Shown here piece by piece: positions 8,385-16,394 of a stretch of 64,000 nucleotides of DNA. How positions within the stretch are numbered: position 1 is the first letter of the stretch; the number at the start of each line of letters is the position of its first letter. The notes under the pieces were generated by a model that was not told where the DNA came from, searched no databases, and saw only the letters and a program-made list of their open reading frames with translations. This stretch comes from 66-474 sp964489055. Its GTDB lineage: Bacteria; Pseudomonadota; Gammaproteobacteria; Xanthomonadales; Rhodanobacteraceae. The stretch spans positions 62,001 through 126,000 of the forward strand of contig CAZAXF010000003.1 of assembly GCA_964489055.1 (NCBI GenBank). Reading direction: 5' to 3'. The position numbers and the translations under genes are program-made.

Positions 8385-8453
8385 CGACGAGGTATCCGTG
8401 CGAGACGTGCCAGTTTATCATCGCCCCTTGCAGGGCCCACGGGGAAACGCCGC

Positions 8454-9314
8454 ATGATCCGCAGCATGACCGCCTACGCGAACCTCGAGGACACGACGCC
8501 CCAGGGCTGGCTGGCGTGCGAGGTGCGGGCCGTGAACTCGCGCTTCCTGGAAACCGGCGTGCGGTTGCCTGACGAACTGCGCACCCAGGAGCCGGCGGTG
8601 CGCGAACGCGTCGCGGCCCGCCTGGCGCGCGGCAAGGTGGAGGTCGGTTTTCGCTACCGCCCGCCCGCGGCGGCCGCCGACCTGCTGCTGGACGAGAACA
8701 CCGCCGCGCAACTGGCCTCGGCTGCGGAAACACTGAAGGCGCGCTTTCCGCAACTGGCCACCGACTTCGCGGGCCTGCTGGATTGGCCCGGCCTTCTGGT
8801 GAAGCCCGAGGTCGACCAGGCCGGGCTGGCGCAGGCGTCGCTGGCATTGCTGGATCGCACGCTGGACGAATTCATCGCCGGGCGCGAGCGCGAGGGTGCC
8901 AAACTCGCCGCGGCGTTGCGCGCACGGCTGGATGGCATCGAGCGGATCGTCGCCGAGGTGCGCGCGCTGCTGCCGGACGTACGCAAGGCGCTTCGCGCCA
9001 AGCTGGAATCACGACTCGACGAACTGCGGCAGGCGGCCGATCCCGGCCGGCTGGAGCAGGAACTGGTGCTGCAGCTTTCGCGCATCGACGTGGACGAAGA
9101 GCTCGATCGCCTCGATGCGCACGTTGGCGAGGCACGGCGAATCCTGGAACTGGACGAACCGGTCGGGCGGCGGCTGGATTTCCTGATGCAGGAATTCAAC
9201 CGCGAGGCCAACACGCTGGCGTCGAAATCGGCCGACCCGCGCGCCACCCGCGCCGCGGTGGATTTGAAGGTACTGATCGAACAGATGCGCGAACAGGTGC
9301 AGAACCTGGAGTGA
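8454..9314 (+). CDS. yicC: YicC-family endoribonuclease
   Basis: A 286-residue YicC protein, recently recognised as an endoribonuclease family acting in RNA turnover. The family N-terminus MIRSMTAYAN...VRAVNSRFLE and the C-terminal signature (LDFLMQEFNREANTLASKS, then VDLKVLIEQMREQVQNLE) are both intact; the middle is long coiled helices. yicC normally sits directly before gmk; here an 82-codon gene and a VapBC module lie between. It is divergent from rph. Confidence 0.94.
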   Translation: MIRSMTAYANLEDTTPQGWLACEVRAVNSRFLETGVRLPDELRTQEPAVRERVAARLARGKVEVGFRYRPPAAAADLLLDENTAAQLASAAETLKARFPQLATDFAGLLDWPGLLVKPEVDQAGLAQASLALLDRTLDEFIAGREREGAKLAAALRARLDGIERIVAEVRALLPDVRKALRAKLESRLDELRQAADPGRLEQELVLQLSRIDVDEELDRLDAHVGEARRILELDEPVGRRLDFLMQEFNREANTLASKSADPRATRAAVDLKVLIEQMREQVQNLE

Positions 9315-9316
9315 CG

Positions 9317-9565
9317 ATGAGCGAACGCCGTTTCAAGCTGACCCTGGGTGCGTGCGTGGTGTACGAGGCCACGGGCGTGATGGTCAAGGGCGAGGATGGC
9401 CAGTGGCGTTACTGGATCGAGTTCGATCGGCGCCTGTTTCCGGGGCAGGGCGAATTTCCGCCCACGCGCGCCGGGCATGCGCGGCTGAAGGCGTGCGCCG
9501 CCGACCAGTTCGAGGCGCTGGTGTACGGGCGCCGCCGCAGCGACACGCCCGAGGACATCCGGTGA
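9317..9565 (+). CDS. Small hypothetical protein between yicC and gmk region
   Basis: An 82-residue soluble protein I do not recognise. It has GGAG six bases before the ATG and starts two bases after the yicC stop, so it is probably co-translated with yicC. The sequence is mixed beta-type (FKLTLGACVVYEATGVMVKG, WRYWIEFDRRLFPG) with a basic tail. No catalytic or metal motif is visible. Its stop overlaps a GTG that opens the gmk-like remnant. Confidence 0.6.
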   Translation: MSERRFKLTLGACVVYEATGVMVKGEDGQWRYWIEFDRRLFPGQGEFPPTRAGHARLKACAADQFEALVYGRRRSDTPEDIR

Positions 9566-9615
9566 CGCGTGGCCGGTTGTTCATCGTCGGGGCGCCTGCA
9601 CCGGGTGTTTCGCAG
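9562..9615 (+). pseudogene. Possible remnant of the original gmk 5' end
   Basis: A GTG overlapping the previous stop opens a frame reading TRGRLFIVGAPAPG. The intact gmk 820 bases downstream begins SGNLFIVAAPSGAGK. The nucleotides over the shared LFIV(G/A)AP core are close, and this position is where gmk would begin if it followed yicC directly. After the match the frame loses similarity and the P-loop lysine is absent. I read it as the old gmk start left behind when the VapBC module entered; the match is only about a dozen residues. Confidence 0.5.
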
Positions 9616-9694
9616 GTGAGTGGCATTCGGCAGCGCCGACTGGACGGGCTGCGCGCAGGTAGTGACGATGACATCCACCGTGCGCTGCATTAGG

Positions 9695-9714
9695 ATACAC
9701 ATACCGAGGTGTAT
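9695..9714. promoter_or_regulatory. Inverted-repeat operator of the vapBC module
   Basis: ATACAC and GTGTAT form a 6-bp inverted repeat separated by 8 bases, ending one base before the vapB ATG. The right half also contains the ribosome-binding GAGGTG. VapB proteins repress their own operon by binding inverted repeats in this position, so this is the likely autoregulatory site. Confidence 0.65.
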
Positions 9715-9933
9715 ATGAACACGCGCACGAACATCGTGATCGACGACAAGTTGATCAAGCGGGCAATGAAGATGGCTGGCGCCAGGACCAAGCGCGAAGC
9801 CGTGGACATCGCGCTGCGGCAACTGGTGCGTGATCGCGAGCAGATGCAGGCGCAGCGGGCGATTCTGGGGCTTGCCGGCAAGGACATGATCGCCCCGGAC
9901 TACGATTACAAGAGGGTCCGCAGTGGCGACTGA
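9715..9933 (+). CDS. vapB: VapB-type antitoxin
   Basis: A 72-residue antitoxin. The N-terminus RTNIVIDDKLIKRAMKMAG followed by TKREAVDIALRQLV is the characteristic VapB (type II) DNA-binding domain; the C-terminal tail (AGKDMIAPDYDYKRVR) is the toxin-neutralising segment. It represses its own operon and blocks the VapC RNase. The ATG is preferred over a GTG two codons upstream because GAGGTG is placed correctly for it. An inverted repeat immediately upstream is the probable operator. Confidence 0.9.
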   Translation: MNTRTNIVIDDKLIKRAMKMAGARTKREAVDIALRQLVRDREQMQAQRAILGLAGKDMIAPDYDYKRVRSGD

Positions 9934-9957
9934 TGCCATGGCCTGCTTCGGGCGGGC

Positions 9958-10389
9958 ATGACGGTTCTCGTCGATACCTCCGTCTGGATCGATCACCTGT
10001 GTGGGCACCGTGGTGCGCATGTGGCCGAATTGCGTGCGTTGCTGGTACGTCCGCGCGCCGTGGCCGTGGCGCCACCCATTTTGCAGGAAGTCCTGCAGGG
10101 AGCGACCACGCGCCAGCGCTTCGCGTCATTGAGCCGGCATTTCGCCGCGCTTCGGTGTTGTGCGCCGCGCGATGCCGTTGCCGCGGCTGTGGAATCCGCG
10201 CGGCTGTATGTCGAATGCCGGCTGCGCGGTACCACGCCGCGTTCCAGCCATGACTGCCTGATCGCGTGCATTGCCATCGAACACGGGCTTGCGCTGCTGC
10301 ACAACGATCGCGATTTCGATGCGATCGCCCGCGTCGAGCCGGCACTGCGTATCCACCGTTGCACGACGCAAGGCATGGTGCACGAATGA
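9958..10389 (+). CDS. vapC: VapC-type PIN-domain RNase toxin
   Basis: A 143-residue PIN-domain protein. It begins MTVLVDTSVWIDHL with the first catalytic Asp, and has the second acidic site in PPILQEVLQGA and later acidic residues in SSHDCLIACIAIEHG and LLHNDRDFDAIA. VapC toxins cut tRNA or rRNA when freed from VapB. Unusually, its stop overlaps the start of gmk (ATGA), so translation of an essential gene is likely coupled to this toxin. The module separates gmk from its usual neighbour yicC. Confidence 0.92.
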   Translation: MTVLVDTSVWIDHLCGHRGAHVAELRALLVRPRAVAVAPPILQEVLQGATTRQRFASLSRHFAALRCCAPRDAVAAAVESARLYVECRLRGTTPRSSHDCLIACIAIEHGLALLHNDRDFDAIARVEPALRIHRCTTQGMVHE

Positions 10390-11027
10390 ACAGCGCGCCT
10401 GCTTCCGGAAACCTCTTCATCGTCGCGGCGCCTTCCGGTGCCGGGAAATCCACGCTGGTGAACGCGTTGCTGGCGCGTGAGCCGGACATTTCGCTTTCGA
10501 TATCACACACCACGCGCGCGCCACGGCCGGGTGACATTGACGGCGTGCAGTACCACTTCGTCGATCGCGCGCGGTTCGATGCGATGGTCGCCCGCGGTGA
10601 ATTCCTGGAGTACGCCGAGGTGTTCGGCAATGCCTATGGCACGTCGCGCGGTGCGGTCGAGCCGATCCTGCAGTCCGGCCGCGACGTGCTGCTGGAGATC
10701 GACTGGCAGGGTGCCGAACAGGTGCGCCGCGCGATGCCCGAGTGCGTGTCGATCTTCATCCTGCCGCCCTCGCGCGCCGAGCTGGAACGCCGCCTGCGTG
10801 CGCGCGGCACCGACGATGCGGCGACCATCGAGAAACGCCTGGTGGCCTCGCGCGAGGAAATCGCCCATGCCGGCGAATTCGACTGCATCGTGGTGAACGA
10901 CCGCTTCGAGGATGCGGTGGGTGCCTTGCAGGCGATCGTGCACGCGGCGCGCGAAGGACGCACGCTGCCACGCGATCGGCACGAAGATCTGGTCGGTCAA
11001 TTGCTGGCGGCCGCCGCGTCCGGGTGA
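10386..11027 (+). CDS. gmk: Guanylate kinase
   Basis: A 213-residue enzyme that phosphorylates GMP/dGMP with ATP, essential for GTP supply and for (p)ppGpp metabolism. The P-loop AAPSGAGKST is near residue 15; the GMP-binding elements SISHTTRAPRPGDIDGVQYHF, GEFLEYAEVFGNAYGTS and the ILPPSRAELERRLRARG lid follow in order. The ATG overlaps the vapC stop. The first ten codons (MNSAPASGN) are not conserved and may derive from the junction with the inserted toxin module. A 9-bp hairpin lies about 80 bases downstream. Confidence 0.95.
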   Translation: MNSAPASGNLFIVAAPSGAGKSTLVNALLAREPDISLSISHTTRAPRPGDIDGVQYHFVDRARFDAMVARGEFLEYAEVFGNAYGTSRGAVEPILQSGRDVLLEIDWQGAEQVRRAMPECVSIFILPPSRAELERRLRARGTDDAATIEKRLVASREEIAHAGEFDCIVVNDRFEDAVGALQAIVHAAREGRTLPRDRHEDLVGQLLAAAASG

Positions 11028-11370
11028 CCGGCGGAGTGACAAGGCGCACCGGTTTTGCCCGTGGCCCATTCAGGTCGCCTGCACGCAGGGTGAGAGCAGG
11101 CGTTCACGCGATGCCGGGGGCATCGCGTGCCCGGCTGAACGCCCGGTCCGGGAAGGCCGGGCCGGCGCTGTGCACCATGCATGGTTGCTTGCCGGTGTGG
11201 CCGGTCGCGAGCAAGTCCGCTCCTGCCAACACACCGGTTGCGAACACCCTGGTCCGCGAGCCCTCGTGCAGGCGACCCCCGCGAATCCGCCGCAGCAGGT
11301 CCGCGCTTGGCGCAAAACACCTGCTGCGCTACCGTAACGCGTTCGTGCCAGCGCGCTTTTCGATGACGCC
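11028..11370. other. Intergenic region between gmk and mlaF
   Basis: 343 bases with no convincing gene. It contains a perfect 9-bp hairpin at 11107-11127 (CGCGATGCC, loop GGG, GGCATCGCG) without a following T run; this may end the yicC-gmk transcript. The mlaF promoter should lie in the last 200 bases, but no clear -35/-10 pair stands out. Confidence 0.5.
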
Positions 11371-12210
11371 ATGAGTGTCGCGACAAACCGGGATCGATCG
11401 TCCACCGACGCGCTGGTCGAGGTGCGCGGCCTGCACACGCGCCTTGGCGGAAAGATGATTTTCGACGGGCTGGACCTCGACGTGCCGCGCGGCAGCGTGA
11501 CCGCGATCATGGGCCCTTCGGGCACCGGCAAGACCACGCTGCTGAAGCACCTTACCGGCCAGCTCCGGCCCGATGCCGGCAGCGTGCGCGTGGACGGCAA
11601 GGAAGTGACGCGGTTGTCGCGCCGCGCATTGTTCGATTTGCGCGAACGGATCGGGTTCCTGTTCCAGAACTCGGCCCTCCTCACCGATTTCAGCGTCTTC
11701 GAGAACGTCGCGTTCCCGCTGCGCCAGCATGCGCGGCTGCCGGAGGAACTGGTGCGCAACGTGGTCCTCACCAAGCTGCAGGCGGTCGGCCTGCGTGGTG
11801 CGGCACGGTTGATGCCCAGCGAGCTTTCCGGCGGCATGGCCCGGCGCGTGGCCCTGGCGCGGGCGATCGTGTTCGACCCGATGCTGATCCTCTACGACGA
11901 GCCTTTCGTGGGCCTGGATCCGATCGCGTTGAACCAGGTCCTGCGCCTGATCGCAACGCTCAACCGAACGCTCGGGATCACTTCGATCCTGGTTGCACAT
12001 GAGCTGGCCGCGGTGCGCCAAGTCGCACGCCACATCCACCTGATCGCCGAGGGCAAGCTGGTCGCGCAGGGCGCGCCCGACGAACTGGAACAGCGTGATT
12101 CGCCGTGGACGCGGCAGTTCTTCGGCGGCGAGGCCAACGGCCCGGTGCCGTTCCACTATCCCGCGCCCGACTATGCCACCGAGCTCGGGCTCCCCGGGGC
12201 GCGCCGGTGA
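11371..12210 (+). CDS. mlaF: Mla ABC transporter ATP-binding protein
   Basis: A 279-residue ABC ATPase of the phospholipid-trafficking Mla system at the inner membrane. Walker A is GPSGTGKTT near residue 50, the signature LSGGMARRVALARAI near 152, Walker B LILYDEPFVGLD, and the switch histidine is in VAHELAAV. The methionine after the signature glycines (SGGMARR) is typical of MlaF. It drives MlaE with MlaD and MlaB as partners. Its stop overlaps the mlaE start (GTGA). Confidence 0.95.
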   Translation: MSVATNRDRSSTDALVEVRGLHTRLGGKMIFDGLDLDVPRGSVTAIMGPSGTGKTTLLKHLTGQLRPDAGSVRVDGKEVTRLSRRALFDLRERIGFLFQNSALLTDFSVFENVAFPLRQHARLPEELVRNVVLTKLQAVGLRGAARLMPSELSGGMARRVALARAIVFDPMLILYDEPFVGLDPIALNQVLRLIATLNRTLGITSILVAHELAAVRQVARHIHLIAEGKLVAQGAPDELEQRDSPWTRQFFGGEANGPVPFHYPAPDYATELGLPGARR

Positions 12211-12974
12211 GCGCCAACGTCCGTCGCCACTGGCTGCTGCAGGGCATCGCCACCGTCGGCGAGTGCGGGCTGTTTTTCCTGGCCATGCTGGCGGCGCTTC
12301 CCGCAAGCGTGCGCCACTGGCGCGAGACCGTGCGCCAGGTATGGTTCGTGGGCGCGATGAGCCTGGTGATCGTGATGATCAGCGGGCTGTTCGTGGGCAT
12401 GGTGCTGGCGCTGCAGCTCTACTACACGCTGTCGATCTTCGGCGGCACCTCGGCGCTTGGCACCGTGGTGGCGCTGTCGCTGTTCCGCGAACTGGGGCCG
12501 GTGGTGACCGCGCTGCTGGTGGCCGGACGCGCCGGCACCGCGGTGACGGCCGAGATCGGCCTGATGCGCGCCACCGACCAGCTCGATGCGATGTCGATGA
12601 TGGCGGTCGACCCGATGGCCTACGTGGCCACGCCGCGTTTCCTGGCCGGGGTGATCGCGATGCCGTTGCTGGCGAGCGTGTTCAACGCCATGGGCATCTT
12701 CGGCGGGCACCTGGTCGGGGTGTCCTGGCTTGGCCTGGACAATGGCACCTTCTGGAGCAACATGACCTCCACCGTGTCGCTGCACCGCGACATCCTCGAT
12801 GGCCTGTACAAATCCATCGTGTTCGGCGGCATCGTCAGCCTGATCGCGGTGTTCCAGGGGTACACCGCGCCGCCCACCAGCGAAGGCGTGGCCTATTCGA
12901 CCACCCGCACGGTGGTGTTTTCCTCGATCGTGGTGCTGGCGTTCGACTTCGTGATGACGGCGTTCATGACATGA
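12207..12974 (+). CDS. mlaE: Mla ABC transporter permease
   Basis: A 255-residue MlaE/YrbE permease with five to six hydrophobic helices. The family core is present: GMVLALQLYYTLSIFGG, the conserved cytoplasmic segment LFRELGPVVTALLVAGRAGTAVTAEIG, and TDQLDAMSMMAVDP. It starts with GTG overlapping the mlaF stop. Between it and mlaD there are 199 bases that include a palindromic repeat, whereas mlaE and mlaD are usually close together. Confidence 0.94.
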   Translation: MSANVRRHWLLQGIATVGECGLFFLAMLAALPASVRHWRETVRQVWFVGAMSLVIVMISGLFVGMVLALQLYYTLSIFGGTSALGTVVALSLFRELGPVVTALLVAGRAGTAVTAEIGLMRATDQLDAMSMMAVDPMAYVATPRFLAGVIAMPLLASVFNAMGIFGGHLVGVSWLGLDNGTFWSNMTSTVSLHRDILDGLYKSIVFGGIVSLIAVFQGYTAPPTSEGVAYSTTRTVVFSSIVVLAFDFVMTAFMT

Positions 12975-13080
12975 GGGCTCGGGATGCAATTGCGTGCGTG
13001 TCCGTGGCGCGTTGCGCGCACGCCCTTGTCCTGCCGGACGCCGTGCCGCACCGTGGCGGAGGAACGTCACGCGAGGAAAA

Positions 13081-13130
13081 ATGGATTTCGGGTTCCGTTC
13101 GCGCAGCAGCGAACGGCCCCGGAACGACGA
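13081..13130. repeat. Palindromic intergenic repeat between mlaE and mlaD
   Basis: A REP-like element: TGGATTTCGGGTTC, an 8-bp hairpin (CCGTTCGC, loop GCAGCA, GCGAACGG at 13095-13116), then CCCCGGAACGACG. The outer parts are complementary to each other, and the pattern matches the elements at 42722, 53531, 53598 and 63648. It may attenuate transcription or protect mRNA within the mla operon. Confidence 0.75.
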
Positions 13131-13173
13131 CTGGGCGGGCTGGCCCGGCACATGACCATCGAGTGAACATGCC

Positions 13174-13692
13174 ATGAATCCACGACCTTCCTATGCCATC
13201 GGCACCGGCCTTTTCATCCTGCTCGGCTTTGCCGCGCTGGCCTACCTTGCCACCCAGACGACCTCGGTGGCCAACATGCATCGCGGGGACAGTTACCTCA
13301 TCAAGGCACGGTTCCAGAACATCGGCCAGCTCAAGGAGCGCGCACCGGTCAAGATCGCCGGCGTACGCATCGGCGACGTGCAGTCCATCCAGCTCGAACC
13401 GCAGCGGATGGACGCACTGGTGACGATGGCGATCAGCAAGAAGTACGACGACATTCCCGAGGATTCCTCGGCCGCGATATTCACCAGCGGTTTACTGGGC
13501 GACCAGTACGTTGGGATCCAGCCCGGCGGGTCGCCCGAATTCCTGAAGAACGGCGACGAGCTCATCCTGACGCAGTCGGCGATGAGCATCGAGAACCTGA
13601 TCGGCAAGTTCCTGGTCAATGGTGGCTCGAAGTCCGGCGGCTCCGGATCGGCGCCTGCACCCGCTGCTCCGTCCACTTCCGCGAAGCCCTGA
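13174..13692 (+). CDS. mlaD: Mla substrate-binding protein, MCE domain
   Basis: A 172-residue inner-membrane-anchored periplasmic protein: one N-terminal membrane helix (GTGLFILLGFAALAYLA) followed by a single MCE domain (YLIKARFQNIGQLKERAPVK, GVRIGDVQSIQL, GLLGDQYVGIQPGGS) and a Ser/Pro/Ala-rich tail. MlaD forms a hexameric ring over MlaE that passes phospholipid between the membrane and MlaC. Confidence 0.95.
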   Translation: MNPRPSYAIGTGLFILLGFAALAYLATQTTSVANMHRGDSYLIKARFQNIGQLKERAPVKIAGVRIGDVQSIQLEPQRMDALVTMAISKKYDDIPEDSSAAIFTSGLLGDQYVGIQPGGSPEFLKNGDELILTQSAMSIENLIGKFLVNGGSKSGGSGSAPAPAAPSTSAKP

Positions 13693-13737
13693 CATCGATC
13701 GTCCCGCGCCGCTGTCGCGGGACCTGAGGAGAAACCC

Positions 13738-14388
13738 ATGTTCAAACGTTCCCTGTTGCTGCTGGCGGCGTTGTTGCTGGGTGGTGCGCTGGCCGTGCCG
13801 GCGTCGGCGGCCGACGTCCAGACCCCGCAGCAGATCGTGCAGTCGATCGCCGACCAATTGGCCAATGCCATCGAGGGCCATCGGGCCGAATTGCGCAAGC
13901 ATCCCGACCAGATGATCAAGATCATCGACCGGATCGTGCTGCCGCATTTCGACATGGACTACGCCTCGCTGCTGGTACTGGGCCGGCATGCACGCCAGGC
14001 CACGCCGGCGCAGCGCGTCGCATTCACGCGCGCCTTCTACGGTGCCCTGACGCACCGCTACGCCGAGGGCTTGGTCGCCTACACGCGCGGCGCGGTGAAG
14101 GTGCTGCCGGCCAACGGGCCGCTGGACCAGCGCCGCACCGTCGTGCGTACCCAGGTGCTGCTCGACAGCGGCAAGAACCTGTCGGTGGATTACGCCTTCC
14201 GCAAGACCTCATCCGGCCAATGGAAGGCCTACGACGTGATCGTCGAGGGCATTTCCTACATCACCAACTACCGCAACCAGGTTGATGCGGAAATCCGCAA
14301 GGAAGGCGTCGAGGGCCTTATCAAGCGCCTGCAGACCGAAGGCGCGGGGGCGATCGATGAAATGAAGAAGCAGGATGGCGGGCACTGA
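13738..14388 (+). CDS. mlaC: Mla periplasmic phospholipid-binding protein
   Basis: A 216-residue periplasmic lipid shuttle. A signal peptide (KRSLLLLAALLLGGALAVPASA) is cleaved before ADVQTP. The body follows the MlaC fold: IIDRIVLPHFDMDYASLLVLG, TRAFYGALTHRYAEGLVAYT, and the C-terminal YDVIVEGISYITNYRNQ. It carries phospholipid between outer-membrane MlaA and inner-membrane MlaFEDB. Its end overlaps mlaB by 14 bases. Confidence 0.95.
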   Translation: MFKRSLLLLAALLLGGALAVPASAADVQTPQQIVQSIADQLANAIEGHRAELRKHPDQMIKIIDRIVLPHFDMDYASLLVLGRHARQATPAQRVAFTRAFYGALTHRYAEGLVAYTRGAVKVLPANGPLDQRRTVVRTQVLLDSGKNLSVDYAFRKTSSGQWKAYDVIVEGISYITNYRNQVDAEIRKEGVEGLIKRLQTEGAGAIDEMKKQDGGH

Positions 14389-14725
14389 GGCGATGGCACC
14401 GGCACGCGGCTCCGCCGAGACCCTGACGCTGACGCAGCCCGGCCGCGACACGCTGGCGCTGTCCGGCGCGCTCACGTTCCAGACCGCGGCCCGCGCGTTC
14501 ACGGAAGGTTCGCGCGTCCTGGCGGCCGGTGCGCAGACGCGGCTGGATCTTGCGGGCGTCAGCCGCGCCGACAGCGCGGGCCTGGCCTGCGTGCTGGCGC
14601 TGGCGGCGGTGGCCGGCCGCGCGGGGCGCCGGCTCGGCGTGGTGCACTGGCCCGAAGGCCTGCACGCGCTGGCCGAGGTCTGCGACGTCGCCGACCTGCC
14701 GGCCCTGTCCGCGGCGCCGGGCTGA
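14375..14725 (+). CDS. mlaB: STAS-domain protein, Mla subunit
   Basis: A 116-residue STAS domain protein. The core strand-helix RLDLAGVSRADSAGLACVLALA contains the conserved DSAGL motif that faces MlaF in the Mla complex; MlaB stabilises and activates the ATPase. It overlaps the end of mlaC, supporting one operon mlaF-E-D-C-B. It converges on mlaA, with 23 bases between the two stops. Confidence 0.88.
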   Translation: MAGTEAMAPARGSAETLTLTQPGRDTLALSGALTFQTAARAFTEGSRVLAAGAQTRLDLAGVSRADSAGLACVLALAAVAGRAGRRLGVVHWPEGLHALAEVCDVADLPALSAAPG

Positions 14726-14748
14726 GCGTCAGTGCAACGCGCCATCGG

Positions 14749-15690
14749 TCAGCCGCCGGAAGGTGGCTTGCCGACGCTGGCAGCCGGTGCCGGCACGGCC
14801 GCGCCGGAGGAGCTCGCCGGGGCAGGTATCGCCGGCGCCGACGAGGCATGCGCGGGCATGCCGTTGTCGTTGAGGCCGTGCTGCTTCTCGTATTCCTGTT
14901 GCTGCTGCAGCAACTGGTCGATGTCGTCGTCGCGTTCCTGGCTCGGACTGGTGCCCTGCAGTTCGTCGATGGCCGACAACGGCGGGTTTCCGTAGTAGAT
15001 CTTGTACAGCCGGTGCTGGCGATACGCATCGCGCATGAACGCGTACGGATCGTAGGACGAGTCGATGATCGGATCCAGCGGCAACGCCTTGGCCCGCAAC
15101 GTCACCAGGTAGGCGATGCCCGGCAGGTACTGTGCGTGCCACTTGAGGTCGTGCTCGCGCGCATACCAGCCCAACGGATCGAAATAGCTGTCCACGGGCA
15201 GCCGCCACATGTCGCGCGCCGTGGTCGGGCCGATGAACGGCAGCACCAGGTACGGCCCTTCCGGCACGCCCCAGTGCGCCAGCGTCACCCCGAAATCGGT
15301 GGAATGCGCGGGCAGCTTCATGTCGCTGGCCGGATCGAAGAAGCCGAGGAATCCTAGGGTGGTGTTGATCAGGAAGCGGCCGGTCGACTCCAGCGCCGGC
15401 TTCGGGCGCCCCTGCAGCACTTCGTTGACGATCGTCACCGGCGTGCGCAGGTTGGAGAAGAAATTGCTGATCAGCACCCGCTCCTTGGGCCCGGTGACCT
15501 TGACGTAGGCCTTGGCCGCCGGTCGGATCGCGACCTTGTCCGCGAAGCGGTTGAACGCGAACATCTTGCGGTTGAAACCCTGCAGCGGGTCGTCCGTTCG
15601 CGGCGGTGCCACCGCGCAGGCCGCGAGCGCGACCGCCAGTACGCACACGAGCGCGCTTCTGGCGACCGGGAGGTGGTGGTATCGGGGCAT
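14749..15690 (-). CDS. mlaA: Outer-membrane lipoprotein MlaA (VacJ)
   Basis: A 313-residue lipoprotein: signal peptide with lipobox LAAC (VLAVALAACAV), then DPLQGFNRKMFAFN, the MlaA signature, ending with NPPLSAIDELQG and a low-complexity Gln/Glu and Pro/Ala tail of about 70 residues. MlaA removes mislocalised phospholipid from the outer leaflet and hands it to MlaC. It faces the mla operon from the opposite strand, a separation from mlaFEDCB that is common outside the operon's core. Confidence 0.95.
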   Translation of the reverse strand: MPRYHHLPVARSALVCVLAVALAACAVAPPRTDDPLQGFNRKMFAFNRFADKVAIRPAAKAYVKVTGPKERVLISNFFSNLRTPVTIVNEVLQGRPKPALESTGRFLINTTLGFLGFFDPASDMKLPAHSTDFGVTLAHWGVPEGPYLVLPFIGPTTARDMWRLPVDSYFDPLGWYAREHDLKWHAQYLPGIAYLVTLRAKALPLDPIIDSSYDPYAFMRDAYRQHRLYKIYYGNPPLSAIDELQGTSPSQERDDDIDQLLQQQQEYEKQHGLNDNGMPAHASSAPAIPAPASSSGAAVPAPAASVGKPPSGG

Positions 15691-15810
15691 GGATGGATAT
15701 ATGCGGCAATCTGGGTGCATGGCAAGGCGGCCATTGTACGGGTCGTGCCTTTCCGGCGCTCCGCCCGTGGCGCGGGCGGGGCACAGGCCGGTTGCATCCG
15801 CGTGCCGAGC

Positions 15811-15838
15811 TCGACAAACGGCGCCATGCTGGTACAAT
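15811..15838 (+). promoter_or_regulatory. Sigma70-type promoter of rpoZ
   Basis: TCGACA (15811-15816), a 16-base spacer, and TACAAT (15833-15838) preceded by TG, an extended -10. The predicted start of transcription is about 15845, some 25 bases before the rpoZ ATG. Confidence 0.7.
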
Positions 15839-15869
15839 CTGGAAGTTTGCGAGACAACCGGAAACCCAC

Positions 15870-16163
15870 ATGGCACGCATCACCGTGGAAGACTGCCTCG
15901 AGGTGGTCGACAATCGTTTCGAACTGGTCCTGATGGCCACCCGCCGCGCGCGGCAGCTCGAAAACGGCATCGAGCCGACCGTCGAGCCCGAAAACGACAA
16001 GCCGACCGTGCTGGCGCTGCGGGAAATCGCCGAGCGCACCGTGGACATGGCCACCATCGACGAGATCGACCGCGTGGAGCGCGAACGCCGCGACCGCGAA
16101 GCCATGGAATGGGCCGCCGCCGAGGTCGACGAGGACATGGTCAAGGGCCTGGACGAGGCCTGA
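15870..16163 (+). CDS. rpoZ: RNA polymerase omega subunit
   Basis: A 97-residue omega subunit, starting MARITVEDCLEVVDNRFELVLMATRRARQ and containing the conserved NDKPTVLALREIA stretch. It helps assemble RNA polymerase and forms part of a ppGpp site. It lies just upstream of spoT, the usual arrangement, though 231 bases separate them here. A good extended -10 promoter lies directly upstream. Confidence 0.96.
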   Translation: MARITVEDCLEVVDNRFELVLMATRRARQLENGIEPTVEPENDKPTVLALREIAERTVDMATIDEIDRVERERRDREAMEWAAAEVDEDMVKGLDEA

Positions 16164-16394
16164 CCCATGACGCGTGGCGCGGTGGTTCTTCCCGTGCCAT
16201 GCACCGAAGTCCGGCACGGGCCGGAACCCGTATTGCCCCCGGACGCAACGCCGCCGCGTTGCGCGCGCTCGACCGACGGCATCGCGCAATCGGTCCGCGG
16301 GTGCGCGCGGATCGCGTGGTGGCGGACTCCGCCACCACGCGTCGGCCGTTCGGCCGATATTGACTCGCGTCGCGCGGCTGTCTAGCTTGCTTCC

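Noticed and set aside
6907..8847. 646-codon frame spanning rdgB, rph and yicC
   Set aside because: Only the rdgB part has protein character; the remainder is antisense or out-of-frame to rph and yicC.
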